The notes: generated from the letters alone by a model not told the origin. Shown: positions 15,593-23,947, counted from the first letter of the stretch. The stretch is 53,769 nucleotides of DNA from Paenibacillus peoriae KCTC 3763 (GCF_000236805.1 NZ_AGFX01000022.1:1-53769), one strand, 5' to 3'. Numbers and translations: made by a program.

Positions 15593-16474
15593 TTACTCTA
15601 CGTATATTTTTGCCGCTTCCGCCAGGTCAAGTACTCTACGTGCACGTTCTACAATCGGACGGTCGATCATTTTACCGTCGAGACTGATCACACCTGAGCC
15701 TTTGGCCTCCGCTTCGAGACTGGCCTCAATGATCCGCTTTGATTTTTTGATCTCTGCTTCTGTTGGCGTATAGATGCGGTTTACAATCTCGATCTGACGT
15801 GGGTTAATAATGGATTTGCCATCAAAGCCCAGCTGTTTGATCAGCTTCACCTCGCCCGCAAAGCCTTCCTCATTATTTACATCCGAATAGACTGTATCGA
15901 CAGCAGCAATGCCAGCAGCTCTTGCCGCAAATAATATAAGGCTTCGTGCTGTCAATAGCTCAATGCCTTCTGGCGAGCGCGTTGTCTTCAGGTCTGTGAC
16001 AAAATCCTCCGCTCCAATGGCGATGCCGATCAGCCGCTTGCTGGCAACCGCAATTTGCGCCGCATTCAATGCGCCCTTGCCACTCTCAACCGCTGCAAAA
16101 AGCTTGATTGTCCCATGCTCCATGCCGATCTTTTGTTCAATTTCAGTAATCAATTCATCCGCCTCAATCACGTCATCGGCGGTCTCCGTTTTCGGCAATC
16201 GAATGGCCGTCGGCTTCGCCCGTACAATCGCTTCAAAATCGTCTCTGCCATACGGCGTATTGAGCGGGTTGACCCTGACCAGCACCTCGGTGCCCCCGAA
16301 ATCAAAGGTTTTCAACGCCTGGTACACCAGCAAACGTGCCGCATCTTTTTCGTATAGGGAAACAGAATCCTCAAGGTCGATCATAATCGAATCTGCCCCA
16401 TAGATATGAGCGTCCCGGATCATCCCTGGGTTATTCCCTGGAACATACAACATGGTCCTTCTCAGCTTCTGCAT
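15593..16474 (-). CDS. citE: Citrate lyase beta subunit (citryl-ACP lyase) CitE
   Basis: CitE cleaves citryl-ACP to acetyl-ACP and oxaloacetate in a TIM-barrel active site with Mg2+. The 293-aa sequence opens with LRRTMLYVPGNNPGMIRDA, then MIDLEDSV (Asp/Glu metal site), VRVNPL, RLPKTE, FAAVESGKGALNAAQIA (catalytic Glu segment), GAEDFVTDL and GFDGKSIINPRQI, all standard for CitE. Its ATG follows the citD stop codon directly (TAGATG), so translation is coupled. Confidence 0.95.
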   Translation of the reverse strand: MQKLRRTMLYVPGNNPGMIRDAHIYGADSIMIDLEDSVSLYEKDAARLLVYQALKTFDFGGTEVLVRVNPLNTPYGRDDFEAIVRAKPTAIRLPKTETADDVIEADELITEIEQKIGMEHGTIKLFAAVESGKGALNAAQIAVASKRLIGIAIGAEDFVTDLKTTRSPEGIELLTARSLILFAARAAGIAAVDTVYSDVNNEEGFAGEVKLIKQLGFDGKSIINPRQIEIVNRIYTPTEAEIKKSKRIIEASLEAEAKGSGVISLDGKMIDRPIVERARRVLDLAEAAKIYVE

Positions 16475-16768
16475 CTATTCCGCCTCCCATGGCCGGCAGT
16501 CGCCGTCGACCACTCTGCTTACGGCTGTCATTACTCTAGCCTTAATGGCACAATCCAGTGCGCCTTTATCATTCGCGCGGACATATGCATGTTCAATGCC
16601 CATTCCTTGTAATGTTTCGAGAATCACTTTGCGAATCTGATTTCCAAACTGGTTCTCTACGGTACTTTTCAACTCGATTTCAATACCTTTCGTCCCGTTC
16701 GGCTCGATAGAAATCGTAATATCGCTTGATTCCAGTGTACCGGCCATGCCTGCTTGCTGAATAATCAA
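16475..16768 (-). CDS. citD: Citrate lyase acyl carrier protein (gamma subunit) CitD
   Basis: CitD carries the triphosphoribosyl-dephospho-CoA group that shuttles acetyl and citryl between CitF and CitE. The 97-aa length is standard. The attachment serine lies in AGTLESSDI (residues ~9-17), and the C-terminal segment AYVRANDKGALDCAIKARV is typical. The start is TTG at 16768 with AGAGGTG six bases upstream. No ATG before the attachment site would leave the N-terminus intact. It begins the lyase structural genes, 45 bases after the hybrid kinase. Confidence 0.93.
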   Translation of the reverse strand: MIIQQAGMAGTLESSDITISIEPNGTKGIEIELKSTVENQFGNQIRKVILETLQGMGIEHAYVRANDKGALDCAIKARVMTAVSRVVDGDCRPWEAE

Positions 16769-16813
16769 TGTCTACACCTCTTTTGCCAATTGGATGGTAG
16801 ATGCTCTCCATCT

Positions 16814-19057
16814 TCAGGATTGCAGAACCTTATAAATCATTTGTGCCATATCTGAACCTGCTACAGGCTTACACATGTATTCATCAATGATCAATCTCTC
16901 CTTGTATGCCACCACGTGATCCTCGACATAACCGGTAATCAGGATGATCTTCATACTTGGGTTGATTACCTTGATACGTTCAGCCAATTCCGTACCAGTC
17001 AGATAAGGCATTGCCTGATCCGTAATAACCAGATCGTAATGGTTTGGAGACTTTTCAAACCGCTGCAATGCTTCCACGCTGTCTGATTCTGTCTCAACAT
17101 GGAAACCATACGATTCCAGTCCTCTTCTCATCGCTTTCAATACGCGCTGTTTATCATCGACCAAAAGAATGCGCTTTTGTTCAGTAAACACAGGGTTCAT
17201 ATTTATCTCTGTCTCTTTTGCTACAAACTCCGTTTTCGGCAGATACACCGTAAACACACTACCCCTACCCAGCTCCGAATCCACGGTAATAAATCCTTGA
17301 TGCTTTTCGAGAATGCTTTGGACGATATACAATCCAAGCCCCGTACCCTCTCCTGCCGGTTTGGTTGTAAAAAAAGGATCAAAGATTTTCTGCAAGGTGT
17401 CGTCACTCATCCCTCTACCCGTATCCGAGACAGATAAAGTAACGTAATCGCTGACTTCCAGGACGTTCTCGCGGATTTTTTTTACCTCTTGCAAGGGAAT
17501 GGTATCCAATATGATTTTTAGTTCGCCACCGGCTGTTTTCATTGCTTGATAGGCATTGTTGCACAGGTTCATAATGACTTGATGGATCTGTACTTTATTT
17601 GCAAAAATAACGGCTGAGTCTACCCGTTTGTTGAACACAGCACTCACTTTGGGCGAGAGGAAGGATTTTATGAGTCCCAGTGCCTCTTCAACCTGCTCTT
17701 CAACTTTGACCGGAGCGTTTTTCTTGACCTTTCCACTCTCCAACCGGCTCAATAGGAGGATTTCCTCGATGATCACTCTTGCTTTCTCGGAAGCATCATA
17801 AATCTCACTGACATAATCATAAATTTCTTCAGTAGGATCTATACTGCTAAGCATAATTTCTGCATAGCCTCTGATAGGAGTCAGAAAATTATTGAAATCA
17901 TGGGCGATTTCCCCTGATAGCGTGCCGATCAACTGTAGCTTCTGCGAGTGCTGTAATTGTAGATCCTTTTTTCTCAGCAGCTCGTTCTTGTTATTCAGTT
18001 CCCGCAAATACCTCGTCTCGTATTCCAGAGCCTCTTTATTTTTCTTCGTCCTCATGATGATATAAACGGCACAAGCCAACGTCAGGACGATCATTGAAAA
18101 AATCTCAATAGTTTTAATTCGATTTTGTGCAATCGGTTCTCTCACATCATCGTAGTTCATAGCGGCGGCAACCACCCAAAACGAGTCACCGAGATGAACA
18201 CGGGAAAATGCCTCAATCTTTTTCGTCTTGGTATAGAATTCGTCGCCCCACCAGTACGAATGGTAGAAAGCTGAGCCTTGTTCCTGGGTAAGCTGCATTT
18301 TGAACAGTTTTTCCAGGTCGCGGTAATCAAGCCCCGGGTGTTTGGCCTTCATCGCTGATAGCGATAACCCGATATTTTCTTCGCTCGGGTGCATGAGATA
18401 GTGGCCTTGCTGATCCTTGACATGGATATACCCCTTGGTCCCCACGCGAATCGGCTTCAACAGCTTCTCATACACAGCGTTCAGATTTACTACACTGATG
18501 AGTGCGCCTTGAAATTTCCCATCGAGATAAACAGGCTGAAACAGATGCACAATATAATGGCCTTGCTTCTCCAGCCTGGCACTTGCGATGAACGGTTTTT
18601 TTTCTCGCAGCTCCCTTTGAATATCATCTTTGATTAATTCATAGGCTTTCATCGTATCCGTACGATTGCGCTTGGGTAAAGTGTGTACCACTCTCCCTTC
18701 CAGGTTCACCTGGCTAATCCGATAAATGCTATCTTTTTTGGCGGTATAATAAGCAGATAAGTTTTCGTCAATCACAGCTTCATTCTTATTTGCTATAGCG
18801 AGCGACATCTGCCGGTTGCCTGCCAATATTTGCAGCGTGTGCATTTGTTCGTCGAAAAAAGATTCAATAGACGTGCTGTTTAGCTTGGCAATCGTTAGCA
18901 ATTGTTCCTGCTGCTGTTCAATTACAGTACGTTCTCCGTCCATATACGAGCCGTAGGCCATCCACAGCAGAACTAGAAAAGAAATCGGAAGCGCTAGCAT
19001 CGTGATGAATGAAAAATGGCTTCGATAATGAAACAGTATCTCTCGTTGAAGTCTCAT
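16814..19057 (-). CDS. Membrane hybrid histidine kinase with receiver domain, probable citrate sensor
   Basis: The order in this 747-aa protein is: membrane segment 1 (residues ~16-36); an extracytoplasmic sensor of ~280 residues with double-CACHE character (…GYIHVKDQQGHYLMHPS…, FWVVAAAMNYDDV); membrane segment 2 (~318-338); a coiled linker; and the H-box GEIAHDFNNFLTPIRGY with phosphoacceptor His386. Next come the N-box NLCNNAYQAM, G boxes DTGRGMSDDTLQKIFDPFF and GEGTGLGLYIV, and a C-terminal receiver with phosphoacceptor Asp680 (VITDQAMP). It is transcribed directly into citDEF, which points to citrate or a related tricarboxylate as signal. No Hpt domain is visible, so His386 probably serves both its own receiver and the OmpR-type regulator encoded beyond citS. 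The ligand is inferred. Confidence 0.9.
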   Translation of the reverse strand: MRLQREILFHYRSHFSFITMLALPISFLVLLWMAYGSYMDGERTVIEQQQEQLLTIAKLNSTSIESFFDEQMHTLQILAGNRQMSLAIANKNEAVIDENLSAYYTAKKDSIYRISQVNLEGRVVHTLPKRNRTDTMKAYELIKDDIQRELREKKPFIASARLEKQGHYIVHLFQPVYLDGKFQGALISVVNLNAVYEKLLKPIRVGTKGYIHVKDQQGHYLMHPSEENIGLSLSAMKAKHPGLDYRDLEKLFKMQLTQEQGSAFYHSYWWGDEFYTKTKKIEAFSRVHLGDSFWVVAAAMNYDDVREPIAQNRIKTIEIFSMIVLTLACAVYIIMRTKKNKEALEYETRYLRELNNKNELLRKKDLQLQHSQKLQLIGTLSGEIAHDFNNFLTPIRGYAEIMLSSIDPTEEIYDYVSEIYDASEKARVIIEEILLLSRLESGKVKKNAPVKVEEQVEEALGLIKSFLSPKVSAVFNKRVDSAVIFANKVQIHQVIMNLCNNAYQAMKTAGGELKIILDTIPLQEVKKIRENVLEVSDYVTLSVSDTGRGMSDDTLQKIFDPFFTTKPAGEGTGLGLYIVQSILEKHQGFITVDSELGRGSVFTVYLPKTEFVAKETEINMNPVFTEQKRILLVDDKQRVLKAMRRGLESYGFHVETESDSVEALQRFEKSPNHYDLVITDQAMPYLTGTELAERIKVINPSMKIILITGYVEDHVVAYKERLIIDEYMCKPVAGSDMAQMIYKVLQS

Positions 19058-19124
19058 CCTGTTTTTACCATCTCCATCGAGCAGTAGCCCATCAGTCCCT
19101 AGTGATAGGGCTAGTTCGTTTCCG

Positions 19125-19130
19125 ATTATA
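19125..19130 (-). promoter_or_regulatory. -10 element of the kinase-cit operon
   Basis: TATAAT on the minus strand, 68 bases upstream of the kinase ATG. At 17-18 bases upstream of it the sequence does not resemble TTGACA, so activation by a bound regulator would be needed. Confidence 0.4.
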
Positions 19131-19190
19131 TCAGTTCTTCATGTTCGCCTACCAAATGGTGTCTCAAGACAACTTCATTGTAATAACAAG

Positions 19191-19230
19191 ATCTTAAAGT
19201 ATCCTGTCAAATTATTAATTTTTTTTAAGG
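19191..19230 (-). promoter_or_regulatory. Candidate response-regulator operator upstream of the kinase-cit operon
   Basis: ATCTTAAAGTAT, then CCTG and, 18 bases further, TTTTTAAG (plus-strand reading). The same arrangement occurs upstream of citS at 20718-20757, with about three quarters of 40 positions identical in my alignment and the two ends of the box nearly perfect. Its distance to the gene start (~134-174 bases) closely matches that for citS (~128-168). No other gene in the window shows it. Confidence 0.5.
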
Positions 19231-19240
19231 TTTCACTATC

Positions 19241-20590
19241 TTAGTGTGTAAGGTATCGCAGCAGGAAAATAGCAAGTGTTACCGTTGCTGCACCACCAAG
19301 ACGTGTGGATACCTGGGCAAATGGCATGAGTACCATTCTATCGGCCGCAGAAAGAATCGCAACATCCCCTGTTCCACCTTGGCTGCATCGGGTAGAAGTA
19401 ATAATCGCAGCTTCAACCGGATACATTTTCATCCATTTACCAGCAAAATATCCACTCACAACCACGGTTAATACAGTTACAAAAATGGTGATGAAATAAG
19501 CAGGGCTAATGACAGAAATCAGTGCCTCCCATGGTGTTTTAGCCACACCTACCGCAAGCAGGAGCGGGTACGTTACGGCGATTACAAAGAAACGTTGCAT
19601 CTGTTGCGCTCCATCTTCAAGGAATTTGGGCAACCAGCCAAAATATTTGGCCAGGAATGCTGCAAAGAGCATTACGATCGGACCAGGCAGGCCAACTAGC
19701 TCAGCGGCTAAGGTTCCTACCATGAAGAATGCGATAGCTAAAATGGCTCCGGCAGCCATTTGGTAAAGATCAAGCGGTTTTTTGTTTTTATCCTCTGCAA
19801 GCCCCAAAACATCGCTATCCCCTGTTTTGAGCAGCGTGCCGTTGCCGGTAAGTTCTGGTTTTCTATCCCCCAGTTTTTTCAACAAGCCGGACAGGATAAT
19901 AGCACACAAGCTACCCAACATGACCGCAGGAATAACCATGGCAAATTGTTCACCTTGGGTTGAGCCTAAAATTTGGGCGTAGCCGATAGAGAGTGGAATC
20001 GCGCCTTCACCAACGCCTCCTGCCATGATAGGAACAAGGATGTAAAACAAGGTATCATACGCAGGGATTCCCAAAGCCACACCTGTAAGCAAACCGACGC
20101 CTGTTCCGAGAATGGAGCCGACCGTCAAAGGGACAGCCAATCTCACGACCGCTTTTATCATGAGTTCCCGGTTCATGCCAAGGATGCTGCCAGCGATAAC
20201 AATTGCGATGTACACATACAGGAAATTGGTATTATCCATAAAGACAGTAACGGAATCAATTGCTGACTGCGGGAGAAGATGAGCATATACCATGTAAGAT
20301 GGAACAAACGTTGCCATAATGGCAGCGCCGCCGATATCCTTCAGAATCGGAATTCGCTTTCCGATTTCCGCCAGAATAAAGCCATACAATACCATGACAG
20401 ATACAGCCCCAGGCATATCACTTTCGAGCTTTCCAGAGTTCATCAGCAAGTAGATAACAGCCATAAACGGGATGTAAAGACCTGCAGGAATGACCCCTCC
20501 AATCTTGTAATTCAACACCTTTTGCCATTTGGACTCTGTTCGTGGCTGTAGCTTAAGCTCTGCGGCTTCTTGTAGATGATTAGTGACCAC
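19241..20590 (-). CDS. citS: 2-Hydroxycarboxylate (citrate) transporter, CitS family
   Basis: The 449-aa membrane protein belongs to the 2HCT family of citrate/malate symporters (CitS, CitP, CimH, MaeN). Signatures: LNYKIGGVIPAGLYIPFMAVIYLLMNSGKLESDMPGAVSVM-type N-terminus (long hydrophobic stretches), and the two reentrant-loop motifs, MAGGVGEGAIPLSIGYAQ (residues ~198-215) and STRCSQGGTGDVAILSAADRM (~398-418), both with the GGxG core. It imports citrate for the lyase. Whether the coupling ion is Na+ or H+, or the protein exchanges citrate for a product, cannot be read from sequence. The start is GTG at 20590, seven bases after AGGAGG. It has its own upstream region with a cre-like site and the shared operator box. 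Confidence 0.9.
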   Translation of the reverse strand: MVTNHLQEAAELKLQPRTESKWQKVLNYKIGGVIPAGLYIPFMAVIYLLMNSGKLESDMPGAVSVMVLYGFILAEIGKRIPILKDIGGAAIMATFVPSYMVYAHLLPQSAIDSVTVFMDNTNFLYVYIAIVIAGSILGMNRELMIKAVVRLAVPLTVGSILGTGVGLLTGVALGIPAYDTLFYILVPIMAGGVGEGAIPLSIGYAQILGSTQGEQFAMVIPAVMLGSLCAIILSGLLKKLGDRKPELTGNGTLLKTGDSDVLGLAEDKNKKPLDLYQMAAGAILAIAFFMVGTLAAELVGLPGPIVMLFAAFLAKYFGWLPKFLEDGAQQMQRFFVIAVTYPLLLAVGVAKTPWEALISVISPAYFITIFVTVLTVVVSGYFAGKWMKMYPVEAAIITSTRCSQGGTGDVAILSAADRMVLMPFAQVSTRLGGAATVTLAIFLLRYLTH

Positions 20591-20666
20591 TTGATCGCCT
20601 CCTAGATGATCAATCTGCGTTTTATCCTCGAATCAATCGCTAGTCCAAGTGTTTACAAGACTTTGT

Positions 20667-20682
20667 AGTAAAACGTTTTCAT
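20667..20682 (-). promoter_or_regulatory. cre-like site (CcpA) upstream of citS
   Basis: The minus strand reads ATGAAAACGTTTTACT. It matches TGWAARCGYTWNCW at 12 of 14 positions (mismatches only at the last CW) and has the central CG and palindromic character of catabolite responsive elements. It sits ~77 bases upstream of the citS GTG, where CcpA would block transcription. Repression of citrate uptake genes by CcpA is known in other Firmicutes. Confidence 0.45.
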
Positions 20683-20717
20683 TGGATGATTCGGGATAAC
20701 TAAATTGTAAAAAGCAA

Positions 20718-20757
20718 ATCTTAAAGTATTCTGATTAAACCTTAAATGTTTTTAAGA
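20718..20757 (-). promoter_or_regulatory. Candidate response-regulator operator upstream of citS
   Basis: ATCTTAAAGTAT, TCTG, then TTTTTAAG after 18 bases, the counterpart of 19191-19230. The repeated YTTAAR-like elements suit an OmpR-family dimer binding direct repeats, and the regulator gene is the next gene upstream. Confidence 0.5.
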
Positions 20758-20887
20758 ACCATGTGACAAAAATATGTCAGCGCTTTCAATGTGTTTGAGA
20801 CAGACTAAAAGAATCTCGACGAGCATGACAAACTCACCGCAGCGGAGAATGTGTTTGTTGGATAGAGAAATAATCAGCCATAGAAAA

Positions 20888-20923
20888 AAAGCCCCCCGGG
20901 TCCATCGGCGCGCTTTCAAGAGA
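20888..20923 (-). terminator. Terminator of the response regulator gene
   Basis: On the minus strand AAAGCGCGCC pairs with GGGGGGCTTT (two mismatches) and is followed by a TTTTTTT run. It lies ~30 bases past the regulator stop codon. Confidence 0.55.
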
Positions 20924-20953
20924 ACGTATGTAATTGGATCGTGTATAGCTAAT

Positions 20954-21652
20954 CTATCTTTCAACGGAAAAACGATACCCGATTCCCCAGACGGTTTTGA
21001 TATATTTCGGATTCGTAGGATTTTCCTCAATTTTGGTCCGCAGGTGTCTGATATAGACCATAATCGTATTATTATCGACAACCGTATCTTTCCAGATGTT
21101 TTGATAGAGCTGTTCTTTCGAGAAGACCTGATTGGGGTGCTCCATAAAAAATTTCATGAGTTGTAATTCTTTTGATGACAACGCGATTTCCTGATTATTT
21201 TTTTGAAACGTATAGGTATGATGATTGAATAGAAAGGGTCCCAACGCAATGTGCAAGGCTTGTTGTTTTGATTCCTGAAACTGGCGATATCTTTTAATCT
21301 GGTTTTTTACCTGAGCACAAAGCACAGGAGGACTAAATGGCTTGGTAACATAGGCATCTGCCCCAAGTCCAAGTCCAATGATCTGATCTGTGTCTTCTTT
21401 TTTCCCGCTCAGAAAAATGATTGGCGTATGGATGCCCATATTACGCGTTTGACCAAGCACATCATAGCCATCAACGTTTTCCATCATAATGTCCAGAAGG
21501 ACGAGATCGAATGGCTCCTCGCTAATCATCCGCATGGCTTCCATACCGTTTTCAGCCTGAAGCACAACCATTCCATCGGCTTCAAGAACCGTTTTAATCA
21601 ATTTTCTGATAGCGTTTTCATCATCAACGACCAATACTCTCGGTTTGCTCAT
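20954..21652 (-). CDS. OmpR-family response regulator, probable regulator of the citrate genes
   Basis: The 232-aa product has an N-terminal receiver with acidic pocket DDE, phosphoacceptor Asp54 (DLVLLDIMM) and conserved lysine in VTKPFS. A C-terminal winged helix follows with ELQLMKFFMEHPNQVFSKEQLYQNIW, recognition segment DNNTIMVYIRHLRTKIEENP and wing YIKTVWGIGYRF. It is an orphan in the sense that no kinase adjoins it. The nearest is the hybrid kinase on the other side of citS, so I infer they are partners. Citrate sensing in enterics (CitAB/DpiBA) and Bacillus (CitST) uses a different regulator family. The start is ATG at 21652. The ATG at 21664 abuts AAAGGA too closely. Confidence 0.88.
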   Translation of the reverse strand: MSKPRVLVVDDENAIRKLIKTVLEADGMVVLQAENGMEAMRMISEEPFDLVLLDIMMENVDGYDVLGQTRNMGIHTPIIFLSGKKEDTDQIIGLGLGADAYVTKPFSPPVLCAQVKNQIKRYRQFQESKQQALHIALGPFLFNHHTYTFQKNNQEIALSSKELQLMKFFMEHPNQVFSKEQLYQNIWKDTVVDNNTIMVYIRHLRTKIEENPTNPKYIKTVWGIGYRFSVER

Positions 21653-22080
21653 TCTTGACCCCATTCCTTTCTATCCCTCGATACAGCGTGCTTGCGGAAA
21701 TGCCATATTTTAGTCTAGCACCATTTTAGCCAACTCTATATGTTGTATGTCATACAGCTTCAAAAAACTCCCTGATTCCTTGTTGAATATCTTTACAAAA
21801 CCTTTTCGTCAAGATTTTGGAAAAATTAATTCCGCACAATCATTTCTTTGTTCCTGCTCTGATGTTTTGCTCTTATGTCCTTGAACTTTGCCCTTGACCT
21901 TCCCTGTCCTTCCATCAAAGCATGGACCCTTGCGGCATCAGCGAAGTGGGTGTTTTGAATCCGAAGAAGCGGAGCGTTCGCCTTTGCCTTTGCCTCTGAA
22001 TTCCCCCCTTGTTCTCATTACAATCAGAGGAATTCAGAGGCAACAGCGATCGGAGGATTAAATCACACGCGAAGCGGCCA
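21653..22080. other. Long intergenic region with a structured repeat-like element
   Basis: From 21653 to ~21780 lies the promoter region of the regulator gene; on the minus strand TAAAAT (21712-21707) has a TTGGCT ~15 bases upstream. From ~21915 to 22075 the sequence changes character: it is GC-richer, includes CATGGACCCTTGCGGCATCA and a perfect 13-bp inverted repeat (21992-22004/22029-22041). It looks like a dispersed non-coding element. The short open frames through it have no ribosome sites that I trust. Confidence 0.45.
21992..22041. repeat. Perfect 13-bp inverted repeat with 24-base loop
   Basis: GCCTCTGAATTCC (21992-22004) and GGAATTCAGAGGC (22029-22041) are exact reverse complements. 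No T-run follows on either strand, so it is not a standard terminator, although it lies 40 bases after the stop of the ABC transporter gene. Confidence 0.7.
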
Positions 22081-23898
22081 CTAGTGCTCCATACTCCTCT
22101 CCCCCATCTCCACAAACTGCTTTTGAGCCAGCTCGCGGTATACCTGATGGGACTCTATTAACTCGGCATGAGTTCCTGCACCCGTCACCTTGCCCTTGTC
22201 CAACACGATAATCTGATCGGAGTGAACGACCGTTGACAAACGGTGAGCGATGACAATCGTCGTTCGTCCTTCCATCAGGTTCGCCAGCGCCTTTTGTACC
22301 TCGTGCTCGGATGAGCTGTCCAAGCTGGAGGTAGCCTCATCCAGCATGAGAATGTCCGGGCTGCGAAGAAGCGCACGCGCAATGGCAATCCGTTGGCGCT
22401 GCCCGCCAGACAGCTTCATCCCCCGTTCCCCTACCTCCGTATCATAGCCTTGAGGCAAATCCATAATAAACGTGTCTGCATATGCCATCTTGGCTGCCTG
22501 TCTTACCTCTTCCAAATCAGCTTCCCGTCCCAAGCCATACGTGATATTATCTCTGACCGTTCCGGTCATCATCGAGCTTTCCTGCGACACATAACCGATT
22601 TTAGAACGCCAGGAGGATAGCGTATATGACGATATCGGCTCCTCTCCATAACAGATTTCCCCGGTATCTGGCACATAAAAGCGCTCCAGCAATGAAAACA
22701 GAGTCGATTTGCCACTTCCACTCGGACCTACGAACGCTGTCGTGCGGTTAGCTGGGATGACCAAACTCGCCTTATGAAGAACCTCTTCACCTTCGGTATA
22801 GGAAAAAGCAACATCACGCAGCACAATATCTCTGCTCTCTTTTGCAGCTTCCTGTTTCAATTCAAGCGGCTCCTCTTCATGATCCAAAATTGTCTGAATC
22901 CGTTCAGTAGCTCCAACCACCTTTTGCAAACGAGAATACAAGGTTGTAAATTGTGCCATAGGTGTAATCACTTGAAACAGAAGCAGTATAAAAGCTACTA
23001 AATCCCCGGCTGTTAGCACGCCTGATGCCACTCGTACACCACCTACACCCAAAATAATGACCAGCACTGCGGTCAGCAAGAAGGTAGAGATGGGTCCTAC
23101 AAGAGCCAAAATACGGGATTCCTGTAGACCAAAGCGGAACATCCGGTAGATACGATCCTCTCCGGCCTTTGCTTCTCGGCTTTCTGTTCCGTAAGCCTTC
23201 ACTAGCCTGATTTCACCGATAACCTGGCTCAGCACTGAGGTCAGATCTGCCATCTCATCCTGCTGCTTTTTGGAAATGATATACATTTTCCGTCCTACCG
23301 GAAACAAAATAAGGGCTGTTAGCGGAACAATAGTCATAATAATGAGTGTCATAACCCAATCCAGATAAAATAACAACGCAATACCGCCAATAATTGCAAT
23401 CACATTAGAAATCAGGTTGACAAGATACTCCGTAATGAGGTTCATAATCAGGCTAGTATCATTGGTGACACGACTCATCGTATCTCCTGACCGGTTCCGA
23501 TCAAAGTACGGGATGGGGAGAGACAAAATTTTATGCCATAAGCGTTTGCGCAAATTAGCCACAATTTTGTGTCCGGCATAGTTCAGCATATAAATAGAAA
23601 CCGCCGAAGCCACAGCTTGAAGCACAAACGCGCCAAGCAAACCAAAAATGACCATACGGTTCAGTGAAGAAAAGGTCAAACCATCGATTAGTCCCTTGGT
23701 CATCAGCGGTACAATTAAACCGGCAATCGTTTGAACCAGGGTCAGGATCATGGCAATGGTGAGAATAGTCTTGGGCGGATGTGCACTCGCAATTAATTTG
23801 ATAAATCGGCTCATGCCAGCCTTATCGGGTCTTTTACCCGTTTTTTCCTTCTTCCAGCTCTGTTGTTCATCTTGCTGTACATGATGCTCATTTTCCAT
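22081..23898 (-). CDS. ABC exporter, fused permease/ATPase (multidrug type)
   Basis: The 605-aa half-transporter has six membrane segments in residues ~35-330 and a C-terminal ATPase domain. Walker A is VGPSGSGKST, the signature LSGGQRQRIAIARALL, Walker B ILMLDEATSSLD, the Q-loop YVSQESSMMTG and the switch histidine IAHRLST. It acts as a homodimer or heterodimer at the cytoplasmic membrane. Similarity in layout to BmrA/LmrA-type exporters suggests drugs or lipids, but the substrate cannot be read from sequence. The polar N-terminus (HHVQQDEQQSWKKEKTGKRPDK) is cytosolic. The start ATG at 23898 has only a weak GGGG-type ribosome site. The neighbouring permease has its own terminator, so this is probably a separate unit. 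Confidence 0.9.
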   Translation of the reverse strand: MENEHHVQQDEQQSWKKEKTGKRPDKAGMSRFIKLIASAHPPKTILTIAMILTLVQTIAGLIVPLMTKGLIDGLTFSSLNRMVIFGLLGAFVLQAVASAVSIYMLNYAGHKIVANLRKRLWHKILSLPIPYFDRNRSGDTMSRVTNDTSLIMNLITEYLVNLISNVIAIIGGIALLFYLDWVMTLIIMTIVPLTALILFPVGRKMYIISKKQQDEMADLTSVLSQVIGEIRLVKAYGTESREAKAGEDRIYRMFRFGLQESRILALVGPISTFLLTAVLVIILGVGGVRVASGVLTAGDLVAFILLLFQVITPMAQFTTLYSRLQKVVGATERIQTILDHEEEPLELKQEAAKESRDIVLRDVAFSYTEGEEVLHKASLVIPANRTTAFVGPSGSGKSTLFSLLERFYVPDTGEICYGEEPISSYTLSSWRSKIGYVSQESSMMTGTVRDNITYGLGREADLEEVRQAAKMAYADTFIMDLPQGYDTEVGERGMKLSGGQRQRIAIARALLRSPDILMLDEATSSLDSSSEHEVQKALANLMEGRTTIVIAHRLSTVVHSDQIIVLDKGKVTGAGTHAELIESHQVYRELAQKQFVEMGERSMEH

Positions 23899-23947
23899 AA
23901 ACCATCAACCCCGCTTCCATTCTGACCATTCTTGCCCAAACAACAAC

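Larger units (their letters stand above)
19058..19240. other. Promoter region of the kinase-citrate lyase operon
   Basis: Intergenic DNA between citS and the kinase gene. On the minus strand it has a TATAAT at 19130-19125 without a good -35 box, which suits an activated promoter. Further upstream, at 19191-19230, is the box shared with the citS upstream region. No clear terminator after citS is visible, so partial read-through from citS is possible. Confidence 0.5.
20591..20887. other. Regulatory region upstream of citS
   Basis: Contains, going away from citS: a cre-like palindrome (20667-20682), the candidate response-regulator box (20718-20757), and then nothing clear up to the terminator of the regulator gene at 20888. 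No strong sigma-A promoter was found. A TACAAA (20667-20662 on the minus strand) could serve as a weak -10. Confidence 0.45.

Noticed and set aside
21915-22115. 66-codon minus-strand frame through the structured element
   Set aside because: It starts inside the ABC gene's 3' end in another frame, includes the perfect inverted repeat, and has no ribosome site; better explained as a non-coding element.
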